From positions 1 through 13,290 of the forward strand of contig URNW01000026.1 in NCBI GenBank assembly GCA_900549285.1: a DNA stretch of 13,290 nucleotides, written 5' to 3'. Numbering within the stretch: position 1 is the first letter of the stretch; each line of letters opens with the position of its first letter. The notes under the pieces are model-generated. The model ran no database searches, was not told the origin of the DNA, and was given only the letters and a program-made list of their open reading frames with translations. The position numbers were made by a program, and so were the translations under genes. This DNA is from an uncultured Mycoplasmatota bacterium. Lineage in GTDB: Bacteria > Bacillota_I > Bacilli_A > RF39 > UBA660. Shown piece after piece: positions 1 to 6,745 of this stretch.

Positions 1-1191
1 ATACCACTAGTAAATGGAACCATTAATTATAGTTTAGCTGATTTAAATATTGTAGCAATAAAAGTAGATGGAAGAGAAGTTGATACAATTCCTGATGGAA
101 ATTATAAGTTAACAAGTGAGTCTTATTGTACAATAAATAATAAAAAAGATAGTAGTATTAAACTAAGCTATGATAATAATACTAAAGCATTAAGTGTAAC
201 ACCAATGACTAAGAAAGGGACAAAATGTTATTTGGATTTTAAAACATCAGCAACAAAGAAAGTAGATACTATACTAGGACAAATAAATGTTAATTTAGAT
301 ACACCAGATTTTAATAAAACAGCACAGGAAAGCTGTGGTAGTACAAGTACATGTGAAGAGACAAATGGAATATATGAGAGTATAGATGATTATGGAACAA
401 CTTATTATTATAGAGGATCTGTAGATAATAATTGGGTAAAATTTGCAGGGTTTTACTGGAGAATTATCAGAATCAATGGTGATGGATCAATCCGTATGAT
501 CTATCAAGGAACAAGTGCAAATATAACTGGTACAGAAACACAATTACAAACAAATGTATTTAGCTCAAATTCTAATCGAAGTGAATATGTAGGATATATG
601 TACACAACTGGTCAACAACATGGAAATTCAATAAATAGTACAATTAAAGGAGTATTAGATAGTTGGTATCAAACTAATATAACAAATAAGGGATATGGAA
701 ATAAAGTAAGTACAGAAACAGGATTCTGCGGAGATAGAAACATGACAAGCGGATACTCTTGGAGTAGCCAGCCAAGTAGTACTATCTATTATGCAGGATA
801 TGGAAGATTAGCACAAAATAGTAGTAGCGTAAACCCAACATTTAAGTGTAATAATAGTAATGATTTATATACAACCTCATCAAGTAGTAAAGGAAATAAA
901 GCACTATCTAATCCAATAGGATTAATAACAGCAGATGAAGTAGTAATGGCAGGATTATCATGGAGTGGAAGTACAACAAGTAATTACTTATATACAGGAC
1001 AACATTACTGGACCATGTCTCCGTATCGCTTTCTTCTCAGTAATGTACAGTTGTTTTTTGTGAATTCTACTGGTTCCCTCAACGGCTGCTACGTGTCTGA
1101 CACGCGGGGTACCCGTCCAGTAATAAATCTGTCGGCTGATGTGAAAGTAACAGGAAGTGGAACAAATAGTGATCCATTTGTAGTTTCATAA
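1..1191 (+). CDS. Surface-type protein with C-terminal C-type-lectin-like domain, DGR target (5' partial)
   Basis: The frame is open from base 1, so the gene starts upstream; an internal ATG at 205 is not its start. The visible 396 residues begin with a beta-rich stretch holding Cys43 and Cys76. From about residue 145 comes a domain opening FAGFYWRIIRINGDGSIRM and closing near RPVINLSADV (372-381), a pattern I recall from surface proteins of gut Firmicutes with a C-type-lectin / formylglycine-enzyme-like fold. There is no LPxTG or membrane anchor at the C-terminus, which ends in DPFVVS, so any signal or anchor must be N-terminal. Residues 343-370 are encoded by DNA that resembles a DGR variable region. 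Outside that part the gene favours A-ending codons (ACA, ATA, GGA), unlike the T-ending style of the genes after it. The ligand-binding role and cell-surface location are inferred from the fold and from known DGR targets. Confidence 0.85.
   Translation: MPLVNGTINYSLADLNIVAIKVDGREVDTIPDGNYKLTSESYCTINNKKDSSIKLSYDNNTKALSVTPMTKKGTKCYLDFKTSATKKVDTILGQINVNLDTPDFNKTAQESCGSTSTCEETNGIYESIDDYGTTYYYRGSVDNNWVKFAGFYWRIIRINGDGSIRMIYQGTSANITGTETQLQTNVFSSNSNRSEYVGYMYTTGQQHGNSINSTIKGVLDSWYQTNITNKGYGNKVSTETGFCGDRNMTSGYSWSSQPSSTIYYAGYGRLAQNSSSVNPTFKCNNSNDLYTTSSSSKGNKALSNPIGLITADEVVMAGLSWSGSTTSNYLYTGQHYWTMSPYRFLLSNVQLFFVNSTGSLNGCYVSDTRGTRPVINLSADVKVTGSGTNSDPFVVS
1009..1116 (+). other. Putative DGR variable region (VR) in the target gene
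   Basis: This stretch encodes the lectin-fold tip from YWTMSPY to GTR. By hand count it has 53 G/C in 108 bases and only 17 adenines, in a gene otherwise rich in A. Many codons end in C although C-ending codons are rare nearby: CGC 1027, CTC 1036, a run TCC-CTC-AAC-GGC-TGC-TAC at 1075-1092, and GAC 1099. That is what AAC codons give after adenine-specific mutagenesis, which leaves the third-position C intact. The downstream bases to about 1143, encoding RPVINLSADV, would hold the fixed initiation-of-mutagenic-homing end. The exact borders cannot be set without the template repeat, which I do not see in this window. Confidence 0.75.
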
Positions 1192-1202
1192 GACTACAAA
1201 TG
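1175..1202 (+). repeat. Perfect 10-bp inverted repeat at the 3' end of the target gene
   Basis: CATTTGTAGT (1175-1184) and ACTACAAATG (1193-1202) are exact reverse complements around an 8-base loop that contains the TAA stop codon (1189-1191). No T-run follows, so it is a poor intrinsic terminator. In the Bordetella phage DGR a hairpin/cruciform just downstream of the variable region promotes target recognition, and the position here fits that role. The function is inferred; the palindrome itself is certain. Confidence 0.7.
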
Positions 1203-1234
1203 ATAGTGAAAGCCTTTGGGAGAAAAGTGTTAAA

Positions 1235-1492
1235 GTGTCGTTTTGGCTAAGTCTGAAAGTTTTTGGAATACTTTTTATAGTTATGCTTTCCTCATTCATT
1301 TTATTATTGTATATTCAGTTAAAAATAATAAAGTTGGATTTCTTTCTAAAGTTTTATGTATTAGTATATGAGTTAGATGACATTGTTAAATATGAATGTT
1401 TATCTAATTTATATACTTTTTATTTTATTTATAAGTTAGAAAAAAATGGAGAAATATATTTTAAAATTGTTGCAATAAATGGGTGCTATTGA
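1235..1492 (+). CDS. Small membrane protein of unknown function
   Basis: This is an 85-residue frame with a GTG start, with GGGAG at 1218-1222 (12 bases away, rather far) as the only candidate ribosome binding site. Residues about 3-30 form one strongly hydrophobic segment (FWLSLKVFGILFIVML onward), followed by a basic patch and a Tyr/Phe/Leu-rich, presumably cytoplasmic or membrane-peripheral, tail. I recognise no family. It lies 43 bases after the DGR target gene, but it does not look like Avd, the DGR accessory protein, which is a soluble four-helix bundle of about 120 residues. Its end overlaps the next gene by 14 bases, suggesting translational coupling. Codon use is T-rich like the downstream genes. 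An ATG at 1281 is an alternative start, but it would remove most of the hydrophobic segment. Confidence 0.5.
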   Translation: MSFWLSLKVFGILFIVMLSSFILLLYIQLKIIKLDFFLKFYVLVYELDDIVKYECLSNLYTFYFIYKLEKNGEIYFKIVAINGCY

Positions 1493-2306
1493 TATGATTA
1501 GAATGGTGGTAATTGTAAAGTTAGAAGAATTAACAAAAGAAGAATTATTAGATTTGGCCTATTTTAATCATAATATGACAGAGTATGTCTTACTTTCAAT
1601 AAAGAATAAGCAAGAAGTATATGATTATGTAGTTAAAAATTTAGAACATATTTTTGATGAAATAAAAAGGTTTGCTTTTGAAGATATTAGTATGGATTTG
1701 GAATATTATTTTAAAGATAAAGATAAGTGTTTGTTTAGTGAAGATGATTATTTATCTCACTATGAACTAATATTAGATTATCTAAATGTTTATAGGGTAA
1801 TAGAGATTTGTGATTTAGAAAAATTAATATCATGTGAAGATTTATCTTATATTCTGGGTGGTTTTTCTAAATTATATCAAAATTTTTATATTTTTTCTTT
1901 TAATGGTAAAAATTTAGTTTGTCATACTTTATTTAATAGTTTAGATAAAGCGTTTGATTTTTATGATTTAATTGATGAAATTGATTTAAAAGCTAAAGTT
2001 GTTAATATTTATGACCTTGCTAGCTATAAGAAGTTAATGGATTTTGTTAAAAAAGAATTCTTTGTATCTTATTATAATTCTGATAGTGATTATTATGAAT
2101 TTGCTTTAAGTGAGTTTACTTCTTTATTTGTTATACCTTATTTAGAAGCAAGACAAATTGATGATAATGATGCAGTAAGTAATTTAAGTGAAGAATTAAA
2201 TTTTTATACTGCTTTTGATGATAAAACTTTTGATAAATTAGTTAATTTATTAGATGGTGTTTATAGTGATTTACCTAAATGGAAATTGGGTGGAAAAATA
2301 AAATAA
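1479..2306 (+). CDS. Acidic hypothetical protein, 275 residues
   Basis: The frame is open and codon-biased like its neighbours. The start is uncertain: ATG at 1479 overlaps the previous gene, and ATGs at 1494 and 1503 are also in frame. None has a good Shine-Dalgarno; the GGTGG at 1505-1509 is too close for these and would fit only a non-standard start near 1512. The protein is rich in Asp, Glu, Leu, Phe and Tyr, has no clear signal peptide or membrane span, and appears mostly helical, beginning KLEELTKEELLDLAYFNH. I see no catalytic motif and recognise no family. Gene overlap suggests it is expressed with the small membrane protein upstream. It is followed by palindromic DNA belonging to the next promoter region. 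Confidence 0.7.
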   Translation: MGAIDMIRMVVIVKLEELTKEELLDLAYFNHNMTEYVLLSIKNKQEVYDYVVKNLEHIFDEIKRFAFEDISMDLEYYFKDKDKCLFSEDDYLSHYELILDYLNVYRVIEICDLEKLISCEDLSYILGGFSKLYQNFYIFSFNGKNLVCHTLFNSLDKAFDFYDLIDEIDLKAKVVNIYDLASYKKLMDFVKKEFFVSYYNSDSDYYEFALSEFTSLFVIPYLEARQIDDNDAVSNLSEELNFYTAFDDKTFDKLVNLLDGVYSDLPKWKLGGKIK

Positions 2307-2317
2307 ATTATTTATTG

Positions 2318-2369
2318 TTTCCAAAAGTCTTATAAATTTATAAGTATTGGAAAAATATTTCCAATACTT
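2318..2369 (+). promoter_or_regulatory. Overlapping palindromes with three TTTCCAA/TTGGAAA half-sites
   Basis: TTTCCAA at 2318-2324, TTGGAAA at 2347-2353 and TTTCCAA at 2358-2364 alternate in orientation. The second and third form a perfect 12-bp stem, AAGTATTGGAAA / TTTCCAATACTT, with loop AATA. The first and second can instead close a longer hairpin around the perfect palindrome CTTATAAATTTATAAG (2329-2344). The two hairpins share bases, so they are mutually exclusive. The 3' arm ends inside the -35 box of the following promoter, which points to an operator for a repressor; a terminator for the upstream gene is possible but there is no T-run. Confidence 0.6.
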
Positions 2370-2396
2370 GACATTTTCGGTTAATTTGCTTATACT
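2368..2396 (+). promoter_or_regulatory. Sigma-A-type promoter of the ATPase gene
   Basis: TTGACA (2368-2373), a 17-base spacer and TATACT (2391-2396) form a near-consensus promoter. Transcription would begin only a few bases before the GAGGTGG ribosome binding site at 2404-2410, giving a very short leader. The palindrome immediately upstream overlaps the first two bases of the -35 box. Confidence 0.75.
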
Positions 2397-2414
2397 ATTG
2401 ATAGAGGTGGAAAT

Positions 2415-3614
2415 ATGATAGAGAGAACGAAATATCTTGAGGAATTAAAGTTATGGAAAGATAAAGATTTGATAAAGGTTGTAACTGGTATTCGTAGGTG
2501 TGGGAAGTCTACTTTATTTCTTTTATTTATTGATTATTTAAAAAGTATTGGTGTTAAGGATGAAGAAATAATTCATATTAATTTAGAAGATGCTGATTAT
2601 GATTTTTCAGGGTACAAAGAGTTATATGATTATGTTAATAAGAAAATAAATTCTAAGAAGAAATATTATGTATTTTTAGATGAGGTTCAAAATGTTAAAG
2701 ATTTTCAAAAAGCTGTTGATAGTTTATATATTAAGAAAAATGTTGATGTTTATATAACTGGTTCTAATGCTTATTTATTAAGTGGAGAATTAGCTACTCT
2801 TTTATCGGGAAGATATATTGAAGTAAAGATGTTACCATTGTCATTTAAGGAATATATTAGTGCTTTTGATGATAAAAATTATCAGCAATTATTTTTAGAT
2901 TATATGAGAAATGGAGGAATGCCTGGTTGTATTGATATTTTAAAAAATAGTCCTAATGAAGTAGATAAATATTTAGATGGTATTTTTTCTACTGTTGTAT
3001 ATAAAGATATTATGGCTAGAAATAATATAACTGATAAATTATTATTAGAAAATATTTTGAAATTTATATTTGATAGTATTGGAAGTCCTATATCAACGAA
3101 AAAAATAAGTGATACGTTAACTAGTAAGGGAACGCCTATTAGCAATCATACAACAGAAAAATATATTTCAGCTTTTTTAGAAAGTTTCCTTATTTATCGT
3201 GCGGAAAGATTTGATGTTAAGGGTAAGAATTTATTAGTTCGAGATTATAAATATTATGCCGTAGATATGGGACTTAGAAGCTATTTACTTGGAAAAAAGG
3301 CAAATAGTGATATGGGACATATTTTAGAAAATATTGTTTATCTTGAATTGCTTAGAAGAGGCTTTAAAGTTTATGTGGGAAAAGTGGATGATTTAGAAGT
3401 TGATTTTGTAGCAGAAAATAGAGATGGGCTCCGGTATTTTCAAGTTTCTCTTAGTGTACGAGATGAAAAAGTTTTAGAACGAGAATTAAAATCTCTTCAA
3501 AAAACAAAAGATTTTTATCCTAAAATGTTACTTACTTTAGATATGGATTTGGAAGTTGATTATGATGGTATTATAAAAATGAATGTTGTTGATTGGCTAT
3601 TAAAAGATGAATAA
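2415..3614 (+). CDS. AAA_14 / DUF4143 family ATPase
   Basis: The ATG follows GAGGTGG at 2404-2410 with a 4-base gap. The 399-residue protein has the layout of the common AAA_14-DUF4143 ATPases: Walker A GIRRCGKST (25-33), Walker B with Asp89-Glu90 in FLDEVQ, a sensor-like YITGSNAYLLSGELA segment near 113-127, and a C-terminal DUF4143 region. The latter carries EVDFV (328-332) followed by FQVS (Gln343), resembling a degenerate PD-(D/E)XK nuclease core in which the usual lysine is serine. Length is typical for the family. Its biological function is not established; the genes are often scattered in many copies in gut bacteria. It stands alone here, with its own promoter and a terminator behind it, and a possible operator upstream suggests regulation or self-regulation. 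Confidence 0.9.
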   Translation: MIERTKYLEELKLWKDKDLIKVVTGIRRCGKSTLFLLFIDYLKSIGVKDEEIIHINLEDADYDFSGYKELYDYVNKKINSKKKYYVFLDEVQNVKDFQKAVDSLYIKKNVDVYITGSNAYLLSGELATLLSGRYIEVKMLPLSFKEYISAFDDKNYQQLFLDYMRNGGMPGCIDILKNSPNEVDKYLDGIFSTVVYKDIMARNNITDKLLLENILKFIFDSIGSPISTKKISDTLTSKGTPISNHTTEKYISAFLESFLIYRAERFDVKGKNLLVRDYKYYAVDMGLRSYLLGKKANSDMGHILENIVYLELLRRGFKVYVGKVDDLEVDFVAENRDGLRYFQVSLSVRDEKVLERELKSLQKTKDFYPKMLLTLDMDLEVDYDGIIKMNVVDWLLKDE

Positions 3615-3620
3615 AATTAA

Positions 3621-3648
3621 AGTTAACTTTTGTAAAGTTACTTTTTTT
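3621..3648 (+). terminator. Intrinsic terminator after the ATPase gene
   Basis: AGTTAACTTT and AAAGTTACT pair around a TGT loop with one bulged T, and the stem runs straight into seven T residues (3642-3648). It lies 6 bases after the stop codon and separates the ATPase gene from pcrA. Confidence 0.7.
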
Positions 3649-3661
3649 CATACAATTGTTT

Positions 3662-3670
3662 TGGTATAAT
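3662..3670 (+). promoter_or_regulatory. Extended -10 promoter of pcrA
   Basis: TATAAT at 3665-3670 is preceded by TGG (3662-3664), an extended -10 (TGn) element. The region where a -35 box should lie is only the T-run of the upstream terminator, so recognition probably rests on the extended -10. The leader to the ATG is about 20 bases. Confidence 0.6.
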
Positions 3671-3693
3671 AGATAAGTAAGGTGGTAGTATTA

Positions 3694-5775
3694 ATGTTAG
3701 ATAAATTAAATGAACAACAAAAAGAAGCAGTAATGCATATAGATGGACCATGTTTAGTAATTGCTGGTGCAGGTTCTGGTAAGACAAAAGTTCTTACGAC
3801 CAGAATTGCTTATCTTTTAGATCATGGGGTTAGTGATTATCATATTCTTGCTATAACTTTTACTAATAAGGCTGCTAAAGAGATGAGAGAACGTTTAAAT
3901 TTACTTGTTCCAGGGAATCATGTGTTTGTTGGGACATTTCATTCTTTTGGACTTAAAATCATTCGTGAAAATGTAGATAAGTTAGGAATGGATAAGAATT
4001 TTACTATAATAGATAGTGATGATGTTTTGAGTTTAATTAAAAAGATTATGAAAGAGCATGATATTGATCCAAAAGAAGTTAGTCCTTATTTTGTGCGTAA
4101 TAAAATTAGTTTTATTAAGAATGAATTACTTACAGATGCAGATATGGATAAATTTTTTAATACACCAGTAGAAAAGAAAGTAATTGAGATTTATCATGAG
4201 TATGATAAAGTTTTAAGAAAAAACAATTCGGTTGATTTTGATGATTTACTTCGTTTACCTGTAGAATTATTTAAAAGAGATCATGAAGTATTAGAACATT
4301 ATCAGGAGCATTATCAGTATATATTAATTGATGAGTATCAAGATACCAATGAAGTACAATATAAATTAAGCAAATTACTTGCTAATCGCTATAAAAATAT
4401 CTTTGTTGTAGGAGATCCTTCGCAATCTATTTATGGCTTTAGAGGAGCTAATTTTAGAAATATTTTGGATTTTGAACATAATTTTAAAGATACAAAAGTT
4501 ATTATGCTGGAACAAAATTATCGGAGTACCAAAAATATTTTGGATGCGGCTAATTCTGTTATTAAAAATAATAAGGAAAGAAAAGATTTAGATTTATATA
4601 GTACTTTGGGTGAAGGTGTCAAAGTAAAATATTTAAGAAGTTATGATGAAAAACATGAAATTACTTTAATTGTTGATGAAATTAAAAAATTGCTAAGTGA
4701 AGGTTATCATTATCAGGATTTTGCTATTTTTTATAGAACTAATGCACAATCAAGAAATGTTGAAGAAGTTTTACTTAAAAATGGATTTCCTTATAAAGTT
4801 GTAGGTAGTTATTATTTTTATAATCGTAAAGAAATTAAAGATTTGTTATGTTATTTGAGACTTATTAATAATACAAATGATGATGTTAGTTTAAGAAGAG
4901 TTATTAACACACCAAAAAGAAAAATTGGAAATAAAAGTATTGAAGATTTAGAAAAGCGAGCTCTTTTAACTGGTGTTTCTATGTTTAATGCTATAGATTC
5001 AGGAAAAGAATTAGAATTCAAGAACATTATTTTAGAATTACAACAAGATGCTCTTAATTTATCTTTAACTGAATTAATTGATGTTGTTTTAGAAAAGAGT
5101 GGACTAAAAAAAGAGCTTGAAAGTGAAAAGTCTTTAGATTCTGAATTAAGAATGGAAAATTTAATGGAATTTAAAAGTATTACCGCTAGTTATGAAGCAA
5201 GAACTGGTTCAGTTAATTTAAATGACTTTTTAGAAGAAATTAGCTTAATTGCTGATATATCAGAACATCAAGATGATGATAATGTAATTACACTGATGAC
5301 ATTACATAGTGCTAAAGGTTTAGAGTTTCCTGTTGTATTTATAACAGGAATGGAAGAAGGTATTTTTCCTCATCAAAATGCTTTTTTGGAGGGAGATAGT
5401 GGCATTGAAGAAGAAAGAAGACTTTGTTATGTTGGATTTACAAGAGCAAAGGAAAGACTTTATTTAACTAATGCTAAAAAAAGAATGCTATATGGTAAAA
5501 CTACAGTTAACGCTCCTTCACGTTTTATTAGTGAAATTGATCAAGATACTTTAGAAACTTTAAATAGTAGTATTAAGGAAGAAAAAGTTTTAAATAAAGA
5601 TGATTTATATAGTAATGAGGATATTGAATATAAAAAAGGAGATATTGTTATGCATACTATCTATGGTAAGGGTGTTGTTATAGATGTAGATGATAAATTT
5701 GTTAGTATTGCTTTTGCAAAAAATTTTGGTATTCGTAAACTTATGAAAAATCATAAGAGTTTGCGAAAACTATAG
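3694..5775 (+). CDS. pcrA: ATP-dependent DNA helicase PcrA (UvrD/Rep superfamily 1)
   Basis: This is a 3'-5' superfamily 1A helicase for nucleotide-excision repair, rolling-circle replication and removal of proteins from DNA. I place the start at the ATG at 3694: AAGGTGG (3679-3685) sits 8 bases ahead, whereas an in-frame GTG at 3682 lies inside that site. The 693 residues carry the full motif set: Q motif LNEQQ (5-9), Walker A AGAGSGKT (24-31), Walker B DEYQD (213-217), GDPSQSIYGFRGA from 240, QNYRST (274-279), TLHSAKGLEF (536-545) and VGFTRAKER (580-588). A Tudor-like C-terminal domain from about 645 (KKGDIVMHTIYGKGVV) is the part that binds RNA polymerase in Bacillus PcrA. All catalytic residues look intact. 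ligA, its usual neighbour in Firmicutes, lies downstream after two inserted genes. Confidence 0.97.
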   Translation: MLDKLNEQQKEAVMHIDGPCLVIAGAGSGKTKVLTTRIAYLLDHGVSDYHILAITFTNKAAKEMRERLNLLVPGNHVFVGTFHSFGLKIIRENVDKLGMDKNFTIIDSDDVLSLIKKIMKEHDIDPKEVSPYFVRNKISFIKNELLTDADMDKFFNTPVEKKVIEIYHEYDKVLRKNNSVDFDDLLRLPVELFKRDHEVLEHYQEHYQYILIDEYQDTNEVQYKLSKLLANRYKNIFVVGDPSQSIYGFRGANFRNILDFEHNFKDTKVIMLEQNYRSTKNILDAANSVIKNNKERKDLDLYSTLGEGVKVKYLRSYDEKHEITLIVDEIKKLLSEGYHYQDFAIFYRTNAQSRNVEEVLLKNGFPYKVVGSYYFYNRKEIKDLLCYLRLINNTNDDVSLRRVINTPKRKIGNKSIEDLEKRALLTGVSMFNAIDSGKELEFKNIILELQQDALNLSLTELIDVVLEKSGLKKELESEKSLDSELRMENLMEFKSITASYEARTGSVNLNDFLEEISLIADISEHQDDDNVITLMTLHSAKGLEFPVVFITGMEEGIFPHQNAFLEGDSGIEEERRLCYVGFTRAKERLYLTNAKKRMLYGKTTVNAPSRFISEIDQDTLETLNSSIKEEKVLNKDDLYSNEDIEYKKGDIVMHTIYGKGVVIDVDDKFVSIAFAKNFGIRKLMKNHKSLRKL

Positions 5776-5787
5776 TGTAAAAAGTCA

Positions 5788-5817
5788 TTGCTCAATATTA
5801 CTAGGTAATGTTATAAT
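5788..5817 (+). promoter_or_regulatory. Promoter for the nucleotidyltransferase-ligA group
   Basis: TTGCTC (5788-5793), an 18-base spacer and a perfect TATAAT (5812-5817) precede the strong AAGGAGG site at 5827-5833. There is no clear terminator after pcrA, so read-through from the pcrA promoter may add to expression. Confidence 0.55.
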
Positions 5818-5837
5818 TAAGAAAATAAGGAGGATTT

Positions 5838-6737
5838 ATGCAAGATTTAACTTTAGTAGTGATGGCAGCTGGAATGGGGAGTAGATTTGGTGGTTTAAAG
5901 CAAATTGAACCAGTTGGACCAAATGGAGAATTAATACTTGATTATTCGATATATGATGCTAAAAGATATGGTTTTAATAAGGTTGTATTTGTTATTCGTA
6001 AGGATATTTATGAGGTATTTAAAGAAAAAATTGGTAATCGAGTTAGTAAACATATACCTGTAGAATATGCTTTTCAATCTTTAGATTATAAATTAGATCG
6101 AAAGAAGATTCCAGAGAATAGAGTTAAAATGTGGGGAACAGGTCATGCTGTTTTAGTGGCTCAAGACTATGTTGATGGAGATTTTGCTGTTATTAATGCA
6201 GATGATTTTAATAGTTTTGAAGCTTTCGAACATTTTTATAATTTTCATAATACTAGTAGTGATCCCTATGAATATTTAACTATTAATTATCCTTTTTATG
6301 TTACGGCTAGTAAATATGGTGCTGTAAAAAGAGGAGTTTGTATGGTAGAAAATAATTATTTAAAAGAAACTATTGAAAGTGAAATTAAAGAAGAGCAAGG
6401 GCAGTTAGTTGCATATCCTTTAGATGGAACAGATTCTTTTAATATAGTAAAAGAACAACCAGTTGCAGTTAATTTATTTTTGTTTAAATATAGTTTTTTT
6501 GATTTTTTAAATCGTGAATGGGAACAATTTGTAAATAGCGAGTTAACAGATAGTAGTGAATTTATGTTACCTGTTGTACTTCAAAATGCTTTAAAAAGAA
6601 ATGAAGTTAGAATTAAGGCGGAAACTAGCGAAGGAGTTTGGCTTGGTATGACTTATAAAGAGGATGTGTACGATATTAAAAAATCTATTGAAAAATTAAT
6701 TTTAGAAGGGAAATATCCTAATAAACTTTGGGATTAG
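5838..6737 (+). CDS. Sugar-phosphate-type nucleotidyltransferase, copy 1
   Basis: The ATG follows AAGGAGG with a 4-base gap. The 299-residue protein belongs to the NTP_transferase (GT-A-like) fold: an N-terminal nucleotide loop MAAGMGSRFGGLKQ (9-22), WGTGHA (99-104) and the metal-site stretch NADDF (120-124, Asp122/Asp123). It ends WLGMTYKEDVYDIKKSIEKL and YPNKLWD, a C-terminus typical of a family annotated as sugar nucleotidyltransferases. By family it should join an NTP to a sugar-1-phosphate or similar phosphate, releasing pyrophosphate. The actual substrate cannot be told, and no sugar-modifying or transferase genes are nearby. It is a tandem paralogue of the next gene, residue numbering matching through the first 124 positions. 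The gap to the next ATG is 8 bases. Confidence 0.85.
   Translation: MQDLTLVVMAAGMGSRFGGLKQIEPVGPNGELILDYSIYDAKRYGFNKVVFVIRKDIYEVFKEKIGNRVSKHIPVEYAFQSLDYKLDRKKIPENRVKMWGTGHAVLVAQDYVDGDFAVINADDFNSFEAFEHFYNFHNTSSDPYEYLTINYPFYVTASKYGAVKRGVCMVENNYLKETIESEIKEEQGQLVAYPLDGTDSFNIVKEQPVAVNLFLFKYSFFDFLNREWEQFVNSELTDSSEFMLPVVLQNALKRNEVRIKAETSEGVWLGMTYKEDVYDIKKSIEKLILEGKYPNKLWD
5862..5912 (+). repeat. 51-bp identical DNA block, copy 1
   Basis: The bases encoding MAAGMGSRFGGLKQIEP are identical, including all synonymous positions, to 6770-6820 in the neighbouring paralogue, while flanking sequence diverges. A second shared run of about 24 bases occurs shortly after, encoding GFNKVVFV. This suggests a fairly recent duplication or gene conversion limited to the nucleotide-binding loop. 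Confidence 0.85.
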
Positions 6738-6745
6738 ATGAAATT

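Noticed and set aside
205..1191. ATG at 205 as the start of the surface-protein gene
   Set aside because: The same frame is open to base 1 with family-like sequence and a Cys that may pair across this point; there is no ribosome binding site before 205.
1175..1202. Palindrome as an intrinsic terminator
   Set aside because: No T-run follows the stem (the next bases are ATAGTGAAAG), and it is AT-rich; the DGR hairpin reading fits better, although not proven.
1235..1492. Small gene as the DGR accessory protein Avd
   Set aside because: It is shorter than Avd and begins with a membrane-spanning segment, whereas Avd is a soluble helical bundle.
2900..3145. Minus-strand open frame of 81 codons
   Set aside because: It lies fully inside the ATPase gene on the opposite strand, with hydrophobic content typical of the shadow of an AT-rich gene.
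3682..3693. GTG at 3682 as the pcrA start
   Set aside because: It lies inside the AAGGTGG ribosome binding site that serves the ATG at 3694.
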